Shown one piece after another: positions 27,336 to 36,128 of a stretch of 64,000 nucleotides of DNA. The translations under genes were made by a program, and so were the position numbers. The stretch spans positions 1 through 64,000 of the forward strand of contig NZ_JAESVB010000007.1 of NCBI RefSeq assembly GCF_020618775.1. Direction: 5' to 3'. Position 1 is the stretch's first letter; each line of letters opens with the position of its first letter. The stretch is from Acidisoma silvae. GTDB taxonomy: Bacteria > Pseudomonadota > Alphaproteobacteria > Acetobacterales > Acetobacteraceae. Below the pieces are notes generated by a model. The model had not been told where the DNA came from, made no database searches, and saw only the letters and a list, made by a program, of their open reading frames with translations.

Positions 27336-27353
27336 CGCTTTACGGCAAAAGCG
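27336..27353. promoter_or_regulatory. Candidate operator between betC and its LysR regulator
   Basis: An inverted repeat (CGCTTT, six bases, AAAGCG) lies in the 66-base divergent gap. A direct repeat CTTATGG occurs at 27369 and 27390, two helical turns apart, the second overlapping the lysR start. Either could be the regulator site; function is inferred from position. Confidence 0.35.
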
Positions 27354-27392
27354 TGAAGCCGCTGCGGCCTTATGGTGCTATCAGACTGACTT

Positions 27393-28283
27393 ATGGCAAA
27401 CCCACGCGCCCTTCCGCCCCTGCCCGCCCTGCTCGCCTTCGAGGCGGCCGCGACGGCCGGGAATTTCAGCCTCGCCGCCCGGCAGATCGGCCAGAGCCAG
27501 GCCGCCGTCAGCCAGCATGTGGCGGCGCTGGAGCGCTTCATCGGCCAGCCGCTGTTCCGCCGCCTGCATCGCGGCGTGGCACTGACCGAGGCCGGGGTCA
27601 GGCTGCAAGCGGCCCTGGCCCGTGGCTTCGATCTGATCGAGAGCACGCTTGACGATTTGCGCAGCGCCGGCCGCGTGCCGACGCTGACCATCGCGACCGA
27701 TTTCGGTTTCGCGACCTTCTGGCTGATGCCAAGGCTGGAAAGCCTGAATGCCGCGCTGCCGGGGGTGGAGGTGCGGCTGATCACCGGCCATCAGACGCCG
27801 CGCGCCGCACTGGCGGATAGCGACGTCACCATTGCCTTCGGCCCGGCGGATGTCGGCGGCGAATTGCTGTTTCATGAAACCGTGGTGCCGGTGTGCAGCC
27901 CAGCCTTTCTGGCGCGGCATCAGCGCGCGGGCGGCGGCCTCGATTGGGCAAGGCTGCCGTTGCTGGAGCTCGACGCGCCGGAGCCCGGCCGCTGGATGGG
28001 CTGGTCGGAATGGTTCACGGCCACCGGCCAGGCACCGCGCCCGGCGCGGGCGCCGATGCTGCACCTGAATACCTATCCGCTGGTGGTGGAAGCCGCGATG
28101 CTGGGCCAGGGCGCCGCCCTCGGCTGGCAGCCGCTGCTGGCCCGGCATTTGGCCGCCGGCAGTCTGGTGCCGATGACGGAGGCCGCGCTGACGACGACGC
28201 GCGCCTATCGGCTGCTCACGGCCCGCCTGCCAGCAGAAAAGCCGGCTGTCGCCGGCTTCCGCCGCTGGCTGCTGCCTGTCTGA
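27393..28283 (+). CDS. LysR-type regulator, probably of choline sulfate use
   Basis: 296 residues. The N-terminal winged helix is clear ('LPALLAFEAAATAGNFSLAARQIGQSQAAVSQHVAALE', about 9-46), followed by an effector domain of the GcvA/choline-sulfate regulator type ('TLTIATDFGFATFWLMPRLESL'). Regulators of this subgroup are typically divergent from betC, exactly as here. It likely activates betC when choline sulfate is present. Its stop abuts the stop of the convergent aldolase gene. Confidence 0.87.
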   Translation: MANPRALPPLPALLAFEAAATAGNFSLAARQIGQSQAAVSQHVAALERFIGQPLFRRLHRGVALTEAGVRLQAALARGFDLIESTLDDLRSAGRVPTLTIATDFGFATFWLMPRLESLNAALPGVEVRLITGHQTPRAALADSDVTIAFGPADVGGELLFHETVVPVCSPAFLARHQRAGGGLDWARLPLLELDAPEPGRWMGWSEWFTATGQAPRPARAPMLHLNTYPLVVEAAMLGQGAALGWQPLLARHLAAGSLVPMTEAALTTTRAYRLLTARLPAEKPAVAGFRRWLLPV

Positions 28284-28901
28284 TCATGCCGCCTTGCGCA
28301 GGGACGCGACCAGCGCCGCTGCCTTCTGGCCGACGATTTCGGCGGTATCGCCCACCTTGTAGATGGCCGACGCGATGCCGAAACCGGCGGCACCGGCCGC
28401 CGTCCATTCGGGAATGGTCTCGGCCGTCATGCCGCCCACCGGCACCACCATCGTGCCGGGCGGCAGAACGGCGCGGATGCCTTTCAGCGCGGCCGGATTG
28501 AAGGCCTCGGCCGGGAAAATCTTGAGGCAATCGGCCCCGGCCTTGAGCAGGCTGAAAGCCTCGGCCGGGGTGAAGAAGCCCGGCGCCGCCAGCATGCCCA
28601 GGCCCTTGGCCGTGCGCACGATTTCCGGATCGGCATGGGGCGTCACGATCAGCTTGCCGCCGACACCCGCGATCTCGCGCACCTGATCCGGCGTCATCAC
28701 CGTACCGGCACCGACCAGCATGCGGTCGCCGAAATTGTCGGCAATCAGCTTGATGCTTTCCAGCGGCTGCGGGGAATTCAGCGGCACTTCGACAATAGCG
28801 ACCCCGGCGGCTTCCAGAGCCGCCACGATGGGGATGACCTCATCCGGGCGCACGCCGCGCAGAATGGAAATCAACGGGCATTTAGCGAACCATTGCTTCA
28901 T
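28284..28901 (-). CDS. dgoA: 2-dehydro-3-deoxy-6-phosphogalactonate aldolase
   Basis: 205-residue KDPG/KDPGal class I aldolase. The Schiff-base Lys is in 'KAGADCLKIFPAEAFNP', the Glu/Arg phosphate site in 'LISILRGVRPDE' and the glycine loop in 'VGAGTVMTPDQV'. It splits KDPGal to pyruvate and glyceraldehyde 3-phosphate. I favour DgoA over Eda because it lies 18 bases downstream of the matching kinase. The pathway's galactonate dehydratase is not in the window. Confidence 0.9.
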   Translation of the reverse strand: MKQWFAKCPLISILRGVRPDEVIPIVAALEAAGVAIVEVPLNSPQPLESIKLIADNFGDRMLVGAGTVMTPDQVREIAGVGGKLIVTPHADPEIVRTAKGLGMLAAPGFFTPAEAFSLLKAGADCLKIFPAEAFNPAALKGIRAVLPPGTMVVPVGGMTAETIPEWTAAGAAGFGIASAIYKVGDTAEIVGQKAAALVASLRKAA

Positions 28902-28919
28902 AGCACTGTCTTCCTTGTC

Positions 28920-29810
28920 TCAGGCGGCCCAGGCCACGGCCTGCCCGATGCGATGCAGCCCGGCGGGCGCCGCCTCATAATCCAGCCCTCGCGCCTGACC
29001 GCCGCAGAAGGCGATGGCGTCGGCATAGAGGCCGCAGAGTTTCGGGTCGCCGATCAGCACGACCGGCCCCGCATTCTGATGCGCGGCCAAGGCCGCGCGC
29101 ACTTCATGGCCCAGCAGCAGGCCCGAGAGATAGGACGCGGCCGAGACCTCGGACAGGCGATCGAACAGGCCCAGCGTGCGCACCCCGAACAGATGGCGCA
29201 GCAGGCCGCCGGCATCACCGCTGCGGGCAAGGCCCTGACGCAAAGCCGCCGGATCGGCCGGTGCATCCACCTTCATCATCCGCCCCAGGATGGTATGGCC
29301 GCTCAGCGCCGCGAAACTTTCACCCGTCATATAGGTGGAGAAGCCAGTGATCCGCCCGCCTCCGATCTTCACCCATTTGGAATGGCTGCCCGGCATGCAG
29401 GCGACGCCGCTGTCGCCGAATTCGGCGAGCGCGCCGATGATCTGCGTCTCCTCGCCACGCATCACTTCCGGCACGCCGGCGTCCTCGGTGGTGACACCGG
29501 GAATGATGCGAACCTCGGCCCCGTCATAGGTCACGGGAATGGTGGCCGAGGCCAGATCGGCGGCACCGGCCGGGCAATGGGCGTACGGCGCTTCCACCCA
29601 GCCCTGGCGGCTGCCGATCATGCCCGACAGCAGCACCCGGCGTTCCCCGCCATTCACCCAGGGCTGGATCGTGCGGCGCAGCACATCCGCAAAACGCCCG
29701 TTCTCCACGAACATGATGCCGGAATGGGCCGAGGCCTTATCCAGCACCTGGCCGTTCGGGCCGATGCGATAGGCGCGAAAGCTGCTCGTGCCCCAGTCAA
29801 CACCAATCAT
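28920..29810 (-). CDS. dgoK: 2-dehydro-3-deoxygalactonokinase
   Basis: 296 residues. It begins 'MIGVDWGTSSFRAYRIGPNGQVL' (the phosphate-1 loop of the family) and contains 'GMIGSRQGWVEAPYAHCPAG', 'PGSHSKWVKIGGGRI' and 'FSTYMTGESFAALSGHTIL', all typical of DgoK. It phosphorylates KDGal for the following aldolase. I start at 29810; upstream in-frame residues overlap the hpxZ-like gene. The 13-base gap from hpxZ suggests one transcript with it. Confidence 0.92.
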   Translation of the reverse strand: MIGVDWGTSSFRAYRIGPNGQVLDKASAHSGIMFVENGRFADVLRRTIQPWVNGGERRVLLSGMIGSRQGWVEAPYAHCPAGAADLASATIPVTYDGAEVRIIPGVTTEDAGVPEVMRGEETQIIGALAEFGDSGVACMPGSHSKWVKIGGGRITGFSTYMTGESFAALSGHTILGRMMKVDAPADPAALRQGLARSGDAGGLLRHLFGVRTLGLFDRLSEVSAASYLSGLLLGHEVRAALAAHQNAGPVVLIGDPKLCGLYADAIAFCGGQARGLDYEAAPAGLHRIGQAVAWAA

Positions 29811-29823
29811 TGAGACAACGTCC

Positions 29824-30231
29824 TTAAGCGCGCGGTTCGGTTTCCGGGAACGGAAAGTCGAGTATCGAAACATGAGCGGCGACGATCCGCCAATGGCCGT
29901 CGAGCTTTACCCAGGTCTGCATCTGCCGGCCCGTTTTCCCGGTTGACCGGCGGCGGAACAGCGTGCTCGCGGTGCCGAAATCATCGCCGAAGGTGGTGAT
30001 GACGGTGCGCGCCAGATCGCGGTCCAGGTCACCCGTGCCGCGCCCCTGGCGGAAGGCACGGATTTCCGCCGCGCCGTGCAGGTTCTCACCGCCACCATAG
30101 CGGATGGTCTCCGCACTATCCCAGAAGAGTTCGGTCAGCGTATCGACGTCATTGGTGACGAGTGCCACCTCATACCGCTCGAAGGCGGCAGTCAGTTCGG
30201 CCTGCGGCGCCGGTTTGTTGGTCTCCGTCAT
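29824..30231 (-). CDS. HpxZ/AtzH-like NTF2-fold protein
   Basis: 135 residues matching the DUF3225/AtzH family: 'FERYEVALVTNDVDTLTELFWDSAETIRYG', 'HGAAEIRAFRQGR' and 'RQMQTWVKLDGHWRIVAAHVSILDF'. HpxZ belongs to oxalurate use in Klebsiella; AtzH in Pseudomonas ADP hydrolyses 1,3-dicarboxyurea. Here it lies downstream of AtzE/AtzG homologues, separated by a 150-base gap holding repeat E, and upstream of dgoK. The exact substrate is open. Confidence 0.85.
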   Translation of the reverse strand: MTETNKPAPQAELTAAFERYEVALVTNDVDTLTELFWDSAETIRYGGGENLHGAAEIRAFRQGRGTGDLDRDLARTVITTFGDDFGTASTLFRRRSTGKTGRQMQTWVKLDGHWRIVAAHVSILDFPFPETEPRA

Positions 30232-30281
30232 CGTCTATTCCTAGCCTTAAACATCGTTTTACCCCGGCCTAATATGACGTC

Positions 30282-30332
30282 ATCCGCGCACTTGTTGCGC
30301 GGATCTACCCGTCGCGGCGCCCTGACGGGTAG
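30282..30332. repeat. Double hairpin, repeat copy E
   Basis: Two adjacent perfect stems: ATCCGCGCA/TGCGCGGAT (30282-30304) and CTACCCGTC/GACGGGTAG (30305-30332), preceded by TGACGTC. The layout resembles the other paired-hairpin repeats. It lies between the atzE-like and atzH-like genes and could lower expression of the distal genes. Confidence 0.65.
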
Positions 30333-30381
30333 ATGCCCGGCATGAAGCCAGGCGGGGCCGCCCGCGGCATGACCAGGCGGG

Positions 30382-31785
30382 CTAGTCCTGAAAAGCCGGG
30401 GCGATGGGGGCGCGGCACAGGCCCTGCGCTTCCAAGGCCGCCGCCGTCCGCACCAGCAGGTCTTCCCGCCAGGGGGCCGCGATCAGCTGCACGCCGATGG
30501 GCAGTTTGCCTTCCGCATTCTGCAAGGGCACGGCCAGAACCGGCAGGCCGATACAGGTGATGGGCTGGGTGAACAGGCCGAAGGCCGGGCGCAGCGGCAT
30601 GGTCTGCCCGCCCAGTTCCAGCATTTCCTGCCCGATCGGCTGGGCCGGCACGGCGGTCGCCGGCGCGATCAGCACGTCATAATCCCGGAACAGCTCGGCC
30701 ATGGCGGCGCGCCACAGAGCGCGCACCTTCAGCGCATGCTGATACCATTCGGCCGGGATGAGCGCGCCCGCCAGCAGGCGATCCCGCGAAAGGGGTTCCA
30801 TATCCGCCCGCCGCTGACGCAAATGCGCGCGGTGCTGGCCCGCGCCCTCCACGCCGGTGATGACGAAAGCGGCCGAGCGGCCGGCGGCGGTAATCTCGGG
30901 CGAAGCGACAGTCGCGGCCTTCAGCGCCGCGCTGACCCGCCCCACCGCAGAGCGCGCGGCGTCACTCAACGGCTGGTCGAAATACCCGCCCAGACGGCCG
31001 AAGCGGAGCCCATCGATGCCATGGTCCAGCGCTGCCGTGACAGGCTCCGCCGCACGCGACACCTGCCCGGCATCCTGCGCGTCCCGCCCCTGCATGACGT
31101 CATAGGCGATGGCGAGGTCAGCCACCGTGCGCGCGAAGGGGCCGATATGATCCAGGCTCGGCACGAAGGCGATGGAGCCGGCGCGGCTGAGGCGGCCGTA
31201 AGTGGGTTTGAGGCCGAAAATGCCGTTCAGGCTGGCCGGCACGCGGATGGACCCATTGGTATCCGTGCCGAGCGTGATCGGCACGATGCCGGCGGCGACA
31301 GCGGCACCGGAGCCGCCGGAAGACCCGCCCGCGCTCCGCGCCAGATCATGCGGATTGCGGGATGGGCCGTAATGGGTGTTTTCGGTCGTGAAGCCGTAGG
31401 CGTATTCGTCCATATTCAGCGCGCCGATGCAGACCCCGCCGGCGGCCTTCAGCTGCGCGACGGCGAAGCAATCAGCCTCGGCCGGCGCATTGTCCGCCTC
31501 GATCTTCGATCCGGCGAGGGTCGTGATACCCTCGATGTCGAACAGGTTTTTGACCGCATAGGGCACGCCGGCCAGCGGGCCGATATCCTCGCCGCGTGCG
31601 ATGGAAGCGTCCACGGCCGCCGCATCGGCCAAGGCGCGCGCCTCGGTAATTTTGGTAAAGGCATTGACCTTGGGGTCCAACGCCTGGGCGCGAGCAAGGG
31701 CCGCCTGCGCGACTTCGGTGGCAGAGATCGCGCCGCTTTTGATCTCGCGTGCGATATCGACGGCGGATTGGGTGATGAGGCTCAT
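30382..31785 (-). CDS. AtzE/HpxY family amidohydrolase
   Basis: 467-residue amidase-signature enzyme. The catalytic Lys is in 'PYAVKNLFDI', and the cis-Ser and nucleophile Ser are in 'SAGGSSGGSGAAVAAG' and 'GTDTNGSIRVPAS'. The family acts as a complex with AtzG; AtzE hydrolyses 1-carboxybiuret, while HpxY-type members are tied to ureide catabolism. I start at 31785 (MSLITQSAVD). AtzG lies ten bases upstream, which strongly supports AtzE over GatA. The true substrate is not known. Confidence 0.87.
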   Translation of the reverse strand: MSLITQSAVDIAREIKSGAISATEVAQAALARAQALDPKVNAFTKITEARALADAAAVDASIARGEDIGPLAGVPYAVKNLFDIEGITTLAGSKIEADNAPAEADCFAVAQLKAAGGVCIGALNMDEYAYGFTTENTHYGPSRNPHDLARSAGGSSGGSGAAVAAGIVPITLGTDTNGSIRVPASLNGIFGLKPTYGRLSRAGSIAFVPSLDHIGPFARTVADLAIAYDVMQGRDAQDAGQVSRAAEPVTAALDHGIDGLRFGRLGGYFDQPLSDAARSAVGRVSAALKAATVASPEITAAGRSAAFVITGVEGAGQHRAHLRQRRADMEPLSRDRLLAGALIPAEWYQHALKVRALWRAAMAELFRDYDVLIAPATAVPAQPIGQEMLELGGQTMPLRPAFGLFTQPITCIGLPVLAVPLQNAEGKLPIGVQLIAAPWREDLLVRTAAALEAQGLCRAPIAPAFQD

Positions 31786-31795
31786 GCGCGGCACC

Positions 31796-31981
31796 TCAGG
31801 GCTGGAAGACAAGCGCGGGTTCGACCGCCGCATCCACCGGCCAGGCCAGCACGGGCTCAGCGAAGCGGGTGACGAGCGTGAAGGCTGCCGTCACACGGGC
31901 AAGCTCGGCCTCGTCCAGGCCCAATCCCTGCAAGGCCGCGGCGGCGCGCACATAGGCCGCGATATCGGTGGCGTCTTCCAT
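31796..31981 (-). CDS. AtzG/HpxX-like small subunit (DUF4089)
   Basis: A 61-residue helical protein: 'MEDATDIAAYVRAAAALQGLGLDEAELARVTAAF', 'LVTRFAEPVLAWPVD', ending 'EPALVFQP'. Length, the C-terminal 'EPAPVF'-type motif and its place ten bases upstream of AtzE identify it as the AtzG/HpxX belt subunit, structurally related to GatC. It would wrap AtzE to make it soluble and active. Very short, so recognition rests on context as much as on sequence. Confidence 0.82.
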   Translation of the reverse strand: MEDATDIAAYVRAAAALQGLGLDEAELARVTAAFTLVTRFAEPVLAWPVDAAVEPALVFQP

Positions 31982-32064
31982 GCCCGGATCTCCTGAACAG
32001 CGTCAGGACCAGAGCTTGCCCGAGCCGGCCCAGCGCCGCCAGTCATCCGATCAATGAAAATGCG

Positions 32065-33105
32065 CTAGAACGAAAAGAGCCGCGTTTCGCCGAAGCCGAG
32101 CGTGACGAAGGCATCATCCGCCAGACCCGCCGCTGCCCGCGCCGCCGCCATGTCCCTGGGCGGCGCGTCGATCGGCTCATCCGTCAGCTTGAAGGTGCCG
32201 AAATGCATGCCTATCGACTGGCGCGCGCCCATGGCAACATGGGCGGCCACGGCCTCGGCCGGATTGACATGGACCTGGGCCATGATGTGGCGCGGGTCAT
32301 AGGCGCCGATGGGCAGCAGAGCGAGGTCCGGCGCACCCAGGCGCCGGCCGATTTCGGCCCAATGCGTGCCATGGCCGGAATCCCCGGCGAACAGGATCTG
32401 ATGCCGGCCGGCCTTCAGCATGAAGCCGCCCCATAGGCTATGCCCGCGATCCCAGAGCGTGCGGGCCGAGAAATGCCGGGCCGGCGTGACCGTCACGCTG
32501 GTGCCGTCGGTCAGCCGCGTCTCCCCCCACCAGTCGAGTTCCGTCACCTGCCGCAAACCGGCCTTCGCCAGATGCCGGGCATTGCCGAGCGGCGTGATGA
32601 CCGCCGGGTTATCGCGCCGGCGAATCTCGCGCAGGCTGGGCAAATCCATATGGTCGTAGTGGTTATGCGACAGCAGCAGCAGATCGACCCGGGGCAGGTC
32701 GCGGAACAGACGGCCCGGCGGTCGCGCGCGCTTCGGCCCCGCCCAGGATACCGGGGAGCAGCGGTCGCTGAAGACCGGGTCTGTCAGAATGGTCAGGTTC
32801 GGCAGGCGGATCAGGAAGCTGCTATGGCCGATGAAGGTGACGGAGACCGCGCCCGGCGGCGGCAGGCGATTGGGGTCGCCGCTCGGCGCCGGGTCCGGCG
32901 GCAGCACCGGCCAGGGCTGCCGATCCTCCCGAAAGCGCCAGCGCAGGATGCTGATCAGCCCGCCGCGCTTCCGCGGCTTGCCGTTGGCTTCAAAGGCGGG
33001 GGGCAAGACGACCGGCGGAATATGCTCCGCCGCCGAGGAGGGCGGATTGAAGAAAATCGTGCCGTCGAAATGATCGGAAACGGGATAGGCGGGCGGAGGC
33101 GTCAA
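32065..33105 (-). CDS. MBL-fold metallo-hydrolase (NAPE-PLD/UlaG-like)
   Basis: 346 residues. Zinc ligands: 'LLLSHNHYDHMDLPSLR' (HxHxDH), then 'TPARHFSARTLWDRG', 'FAGDSGHGTHW' and a late His in 'SIGMHFGTFKLTDEP'. The domain architecture is that of the N-acyl-PE phospholipase D-like/UlaG-like hydrolases; the true substrate is open. The start is TTG at 33105 with only a weak GAGAG upstream, so the exact N-terminus is uncertain. It is divergent from the GGDEF gene, 287 bases apart. Confidence 0.85.
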   Translation of the reverse strand: MTPPPAYPVSDHFDGTIFFNPPSSAAEHIPPVVLPPAFEANGKPRKRGGLISILRWRFREDRQPWPVLPPDPAPSGDPNRLPPPGAVSVTFIGHSSFLIRLPNLTILTDPVFSDRCSPVSWAGPKRARPPGRLFRDLPRVDLLLLSHNHYDHMDLPSLREIRRRDNPAVITPLGNARHLAKAGLRQVTELDWWGETRLTDGTSVTVTPARHFSARTLWDRGHSLWGGFMLKAGRHQILFAGDSGHGTHWAEIGRRLGAPDLALLPIGAYDPRHIMAQVHVNPAEAVAAHVAMGARQSIGMHFGTFKLTDEPIDAPPRDMAAARAAAGLADDAFVTLGFGETRLFSF

Positions 33106-33392
33106 GAGGCGGTATCTCTCTCAGGTCGAGGGTAGCCTCGCATTATGTAGGCGGTTAAGGCGCGGACGCCATAGGGGCTGATCTGACAGCGGCTTGTCTG
33201 TCCGATGTTTAACGTGACGGCAGACTGCCCTCGCAGCCCGCACGTCTCACGCGATCGTCATCGCCCGCACCGCCATCCATGACGATTTGGCAAAGACCGG
33301 ACAAAACGACCGGGTTAAAGCAATAAGGCCGGCTTTTTGTCACCGAAAAGAAGGCGTTAGGTCTTCAGACGGGATGGGAGATCAAACCCGAC

Positions 33393-35021
33393 GTGTCACT
33401 GCGTGACGATGACGTTCTGGCCCAATGCCACCGCCTGTCCCGGCTGGGGTTGCAGAATCAGGCGCAGGCCTCGGCGTCCTTATTGCTGGACGACGATACG
33501 GTCTCCCCCCAGATCCGCGCGGACGCGCTGACCCGGCTGGTCTGGATCAAATTCCACCAGGGCCAGCACGCCGCCGCCGAAGCGGTGGCGGCCGATGCCA
33601 TAGATCTCTGCTGCGCCTTGCAAGACCCGGTCCGGGAATCCGTCGCGCGGGCCTATCACGCCAGGGTTCTGTGCGAGGGGCATGATCTGGTCAAAGCGGC
33701 CGACGAGGCAACCGCCGCCGTGCGCATTGCGCGATCTACCGGCGCGGCACTGCCGCAATCGATCGCCCTCACGATGCTGGCCATCATCTGCTCGCCGCTC
33801 GGCATCAATGATGCCGGCGTTGATCTGGCGCGGGAAGCCATCGCGCTCGCGGAACAGTCCGGCGACAGCGAAGCGCTCGCCCATGCGCTGATCAATGACG
33901 GTTCCATCCATGCGGATTATCTGTACCGGCTCGGGTCAGGCACCGATGACGAAAAGAAAGGCTTTCTGGAACACGCGATCAGACAGAGCGAACGCGCCTG
34001 TCGGCTGGCCGCAGCCCATGATGACGGCGAGATGTGCCGCCTCGCCGGCTTCAATCTCATCGAATTCCTGCTGATGGCCGGCAGACCGGACCAGGCGGAA
34101 GCGGTGATGCGGGAGACCGCGTTTCACCCGGAAAACGCCAGCGCGCGCGGCGCCGTTCATCTGATGCATGTCACCAACCTGCTACAGATCGCTCGTGGCG
34201 ACCTGGCCGGCGGGATCGCGTCTCTGCAACGCGCGATCGAGGCCTATATCGCCTATCCGTTCATAGAACTGGCGGTATTCTCCTCCGACTATCTGGCAAG
34301 GGCGCTTGCCCAGTCTGGAGACTTCAAAAGCGCCTATCATGAGCAGCAGCGGTTTCAGGCCTTGTCGCAGCAACTGGGCGACAAGCGCAGCGGCGGCCAT
34401 CTGCGCTCGGCGCTGATGCGCGATCAGGTCGATGAATTGCGCGCGGCCATCGCGGTCGAACGCGAACGCATCGCCTCGCTCACCAAAGTCCATGCCGATT
34501 TGCAGGCGGAAGCCGAGCAGCTTCTCAAGGCCAGCCTCGAAGACCCGCTGACCGGCATCGGTAATCGGCGGCGGATGAAGGCCGTGACGGCGGAGCTGAA
34601 CAGCCGCCATACGCCCTATGCCATGTCGATCCTGGATCTGGATCATTTCAAAAGCATCAATGACCGGTTTTCGCATCTGGTGGGCGATGCCGTCATCAAG
34701 ACCGTGGGGTCGATGATGCACGGCATCCTGTCCAACCATCTTACCATGAGCGGGTTTGCGATCCGTCTGGGCGGGGAGGAATTTTGCGCCATCCTGATGA
34801 CCGAAAGCGAGGCGGACGCACAGGCCGTCTGCGAGGAATTCAGGACCAGCCTTGAAGCTTATGATTGGGGTGGTATCGCGGCCGGGCTGCGCGTGACGGC
34901 CAGCATCGGCCTTGCCATGGCATGCGAAGCGCCCGATGACCACGCCCGCCTGGCGCTGGCCGATGCCCGCCTGTATCGCGCCAAACGCGGCGGCAGAAAC
35001 AGCGTCGTGGCGGATGGTTGA
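33393..35021 (+). CDS. Diguanylate cyclase with helical-repeat sensory part
   Basis: 542 residues: about 370 residues of helical TPR-like repeats, a short coiled coil ('ELRAAIAVERERIASLTKVHADLQAEAEQLL'), then a GGDEF domain from about 385 ('DPLTGIGNRRRM', 'LDLDHFKSIND', 'IRLGGEEFCAI'). The GGEEF active loop is intact, so it should make c-di-GMP. The Arg-x-x-Asp inhibitory site is absent (Thr and Gly at those positions), so product inhibition is probably lost. Cytoplasmic, no membrane segment. GTG start at 33393. Confidence 0.9.
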   Translation: MSLRDDDVLAQCHRLSRLGLQNQAQASASLLLDDDTVSPQIRADALTRLVWIKFHQGQHAAAEAVAADAIDLCCALQDPVRESVARAYHARVLCEGHDLVKAADEATAAVRIARSTGAALPQSIALTMLAIICSPLGINDAGVDLAREAIALAEQSGDSEALAHALINDGSIHADYLYRLGSGTDDEKKGFLEHAIRQSERACRLAAAHDDGEMCRLAGFNLIEFLLMAGRPDQAEAVMRETAFHPENASARGAVHLMHVTNLLQIARGDLAGGIASLQRAIEAYIAYPFIELAVFSSDYLARALAQSGDFKSAYHEQQRFQALSQQLGDKRSGGHLRSALMRDQVDELRAAIAVERERIASLTKVHADLQAEAEQLLKASLEDPLTGIGNRRRMKAVTAELNSRHTPYAMSILDLDHFKSINDRFSHLVGDAVIKTVGSMMHGILSNHLTMSGFAIRLGGEEFCAILMTESEADAQAVCEEFRTSLEAYDWGGIAAGLRVTASIGLAMACEAPDDHARLALADARLYRAKRGGRNSVVADG

Positions 35022-35065
35022 TAAAGCATCTAAAAGCTGGCGTTAGATGGAATTCAGTTTTCTGC

Positions 35066-36097
35066 TCATGTCGTCTCCCGCTCGATGATGTCATACGGAA
35101 TGACGTGCCGCTCGGCGGCAAGGCGCGTGCCGGTGCGCGAGGCCTCGATCGCGCGCCATAGCAGCGCGCCGGCTGTCATGCCGATGCCGGTGGAATCGAC
35201 CGATACGGTCGTCAGGCGCGGATGGCTACAGCGCGCCACTTCAAAATCCCCGAAACCCGCCAGGGCGATCCGGCCCGGCACGGCCCAGCCGCGCCGCTGG
35301 CATTCCATCAGCGCGCCAAAGGCCACAAGATCGGAGACGCAGACCACCGCATCCACCTTCGGCCAATGCGCCATCAACTGCGCCATGGCGGCACTGCCAT
35401 GGTCCATGCTGCTCGGCGCCTCGCCGAAGGCGACGATGCGGTCAGCCGGCAGGCCGAGTTCGGCCACCGCCGCCTTATAGCCCCGGCAGCGCGCCCGGCC
35501 GCGACTGTCGCGCGGACTGGCGCCGCCCAGAAAACCGATCTCGCGATAGCCAAGCGCATACAGACGCTGCACCAGCGCCCGCATGGCACCCGTATTCGAA
35601 AAACCGACGACATGCTCGATAGGATCGGTGGGCAAGTCCCAGGTTTCCACCACCGGCACGCCCGCGCCCTGCAACAGCCGGCGCAGCTTGGGCGAATGCT
35701 CCCCGCCCGTGACGATGATGCCTTCCGGGCGGCGGCGCAGCATGGCCTCGGCCAGACGCTCCTCCTTCTCCTGCACATAATCGGTCGCGCCCAGCAGCAA
35801 TTGCAGGCCGCTCTGCTCCAGCGCGCGCTCCATCCCCCGCGCGGTATCGGAGAAATTGGAATTGTTGAGCGAGGGGATCAGCGCCGCGACGAAGCCGGAG
35901 CGTTTGGACGACAAGGTGCCGGCCGTCTGGTCCAGCACATAGCCCAGTTCATCGACGGCTTGCAGAATGCGCAGTCTGGTTCTGTCGGAAACCGCACCAT
36001 CGGCTTTCAAAGCCCGCGACACGGTCATGGCGGAAACGCCGGCCCGTTTCGCGACATCCGTCATCTTCGGCGCGGAACGGGGGAAGCGGTGCGACAC
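35066..36097 (-). CDS. LacI-family regulator of the adjoining sugar-acid operon
   Basis: 343 residues from the GTG at 36097 (GGGAGG just upstream). Helix-turn-helix: 'KMTDVAKRAGVSAMTVSRALK', then hinge and periplasmic-binding-like effector domain ('LIPSLNNSNFSDTARGMERAL', 'FGDFEVARCSHPRLTTVSVD'). It resembles GntR-like gluconate repressors. Readings to 36151 or 36226 overlap the SMP-30 gene and lack a ribosome site. It is last in the operon; a candidate operator lies in the SDR promoter at 41806-41819. Confidence 0.86.
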   Translation of the reverse strand: MSHRFPRSAPKMTDVAKRAGVSAMTVSRALKADGAVSDRTRLRILQAVDELGYVLDQTAGTLSSKRSGFVAALIPSLNNSNFSDTARGMERALEQSGLQLLLGATDYVQEKEERLAEAMLRRRPEGIIVTGGEHSPKLRRLLQGAGVPVVETWDLPTDPIEHVVGFSNTGAMRALVQRLYALGYREIGFLGGASPRDSRGRARCRGYKAAVAELGLPADRIVAFGEAPSSMDHGSAAMAQLMAHWPKVDAVVCVSDLVAFGALMECQRRGWAVPGRIALAGFGDFEVARCSHPRLTTVSVDSTGIGMTAGALLWRAIEASRTGTRLAAERHVIPYDIIERETT

Positions 36098-36128
36098 CGC
36101 CTCCCCCCCCGTCAATTCGTCCGCGCTA

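Noticed and set aside
30382-31785. Second gatA
   Set aside because: The adjacent AtzG-like gene and AtzH-like context, and the presence of a complete gatCAB, make AtzE/HpxY the better call.
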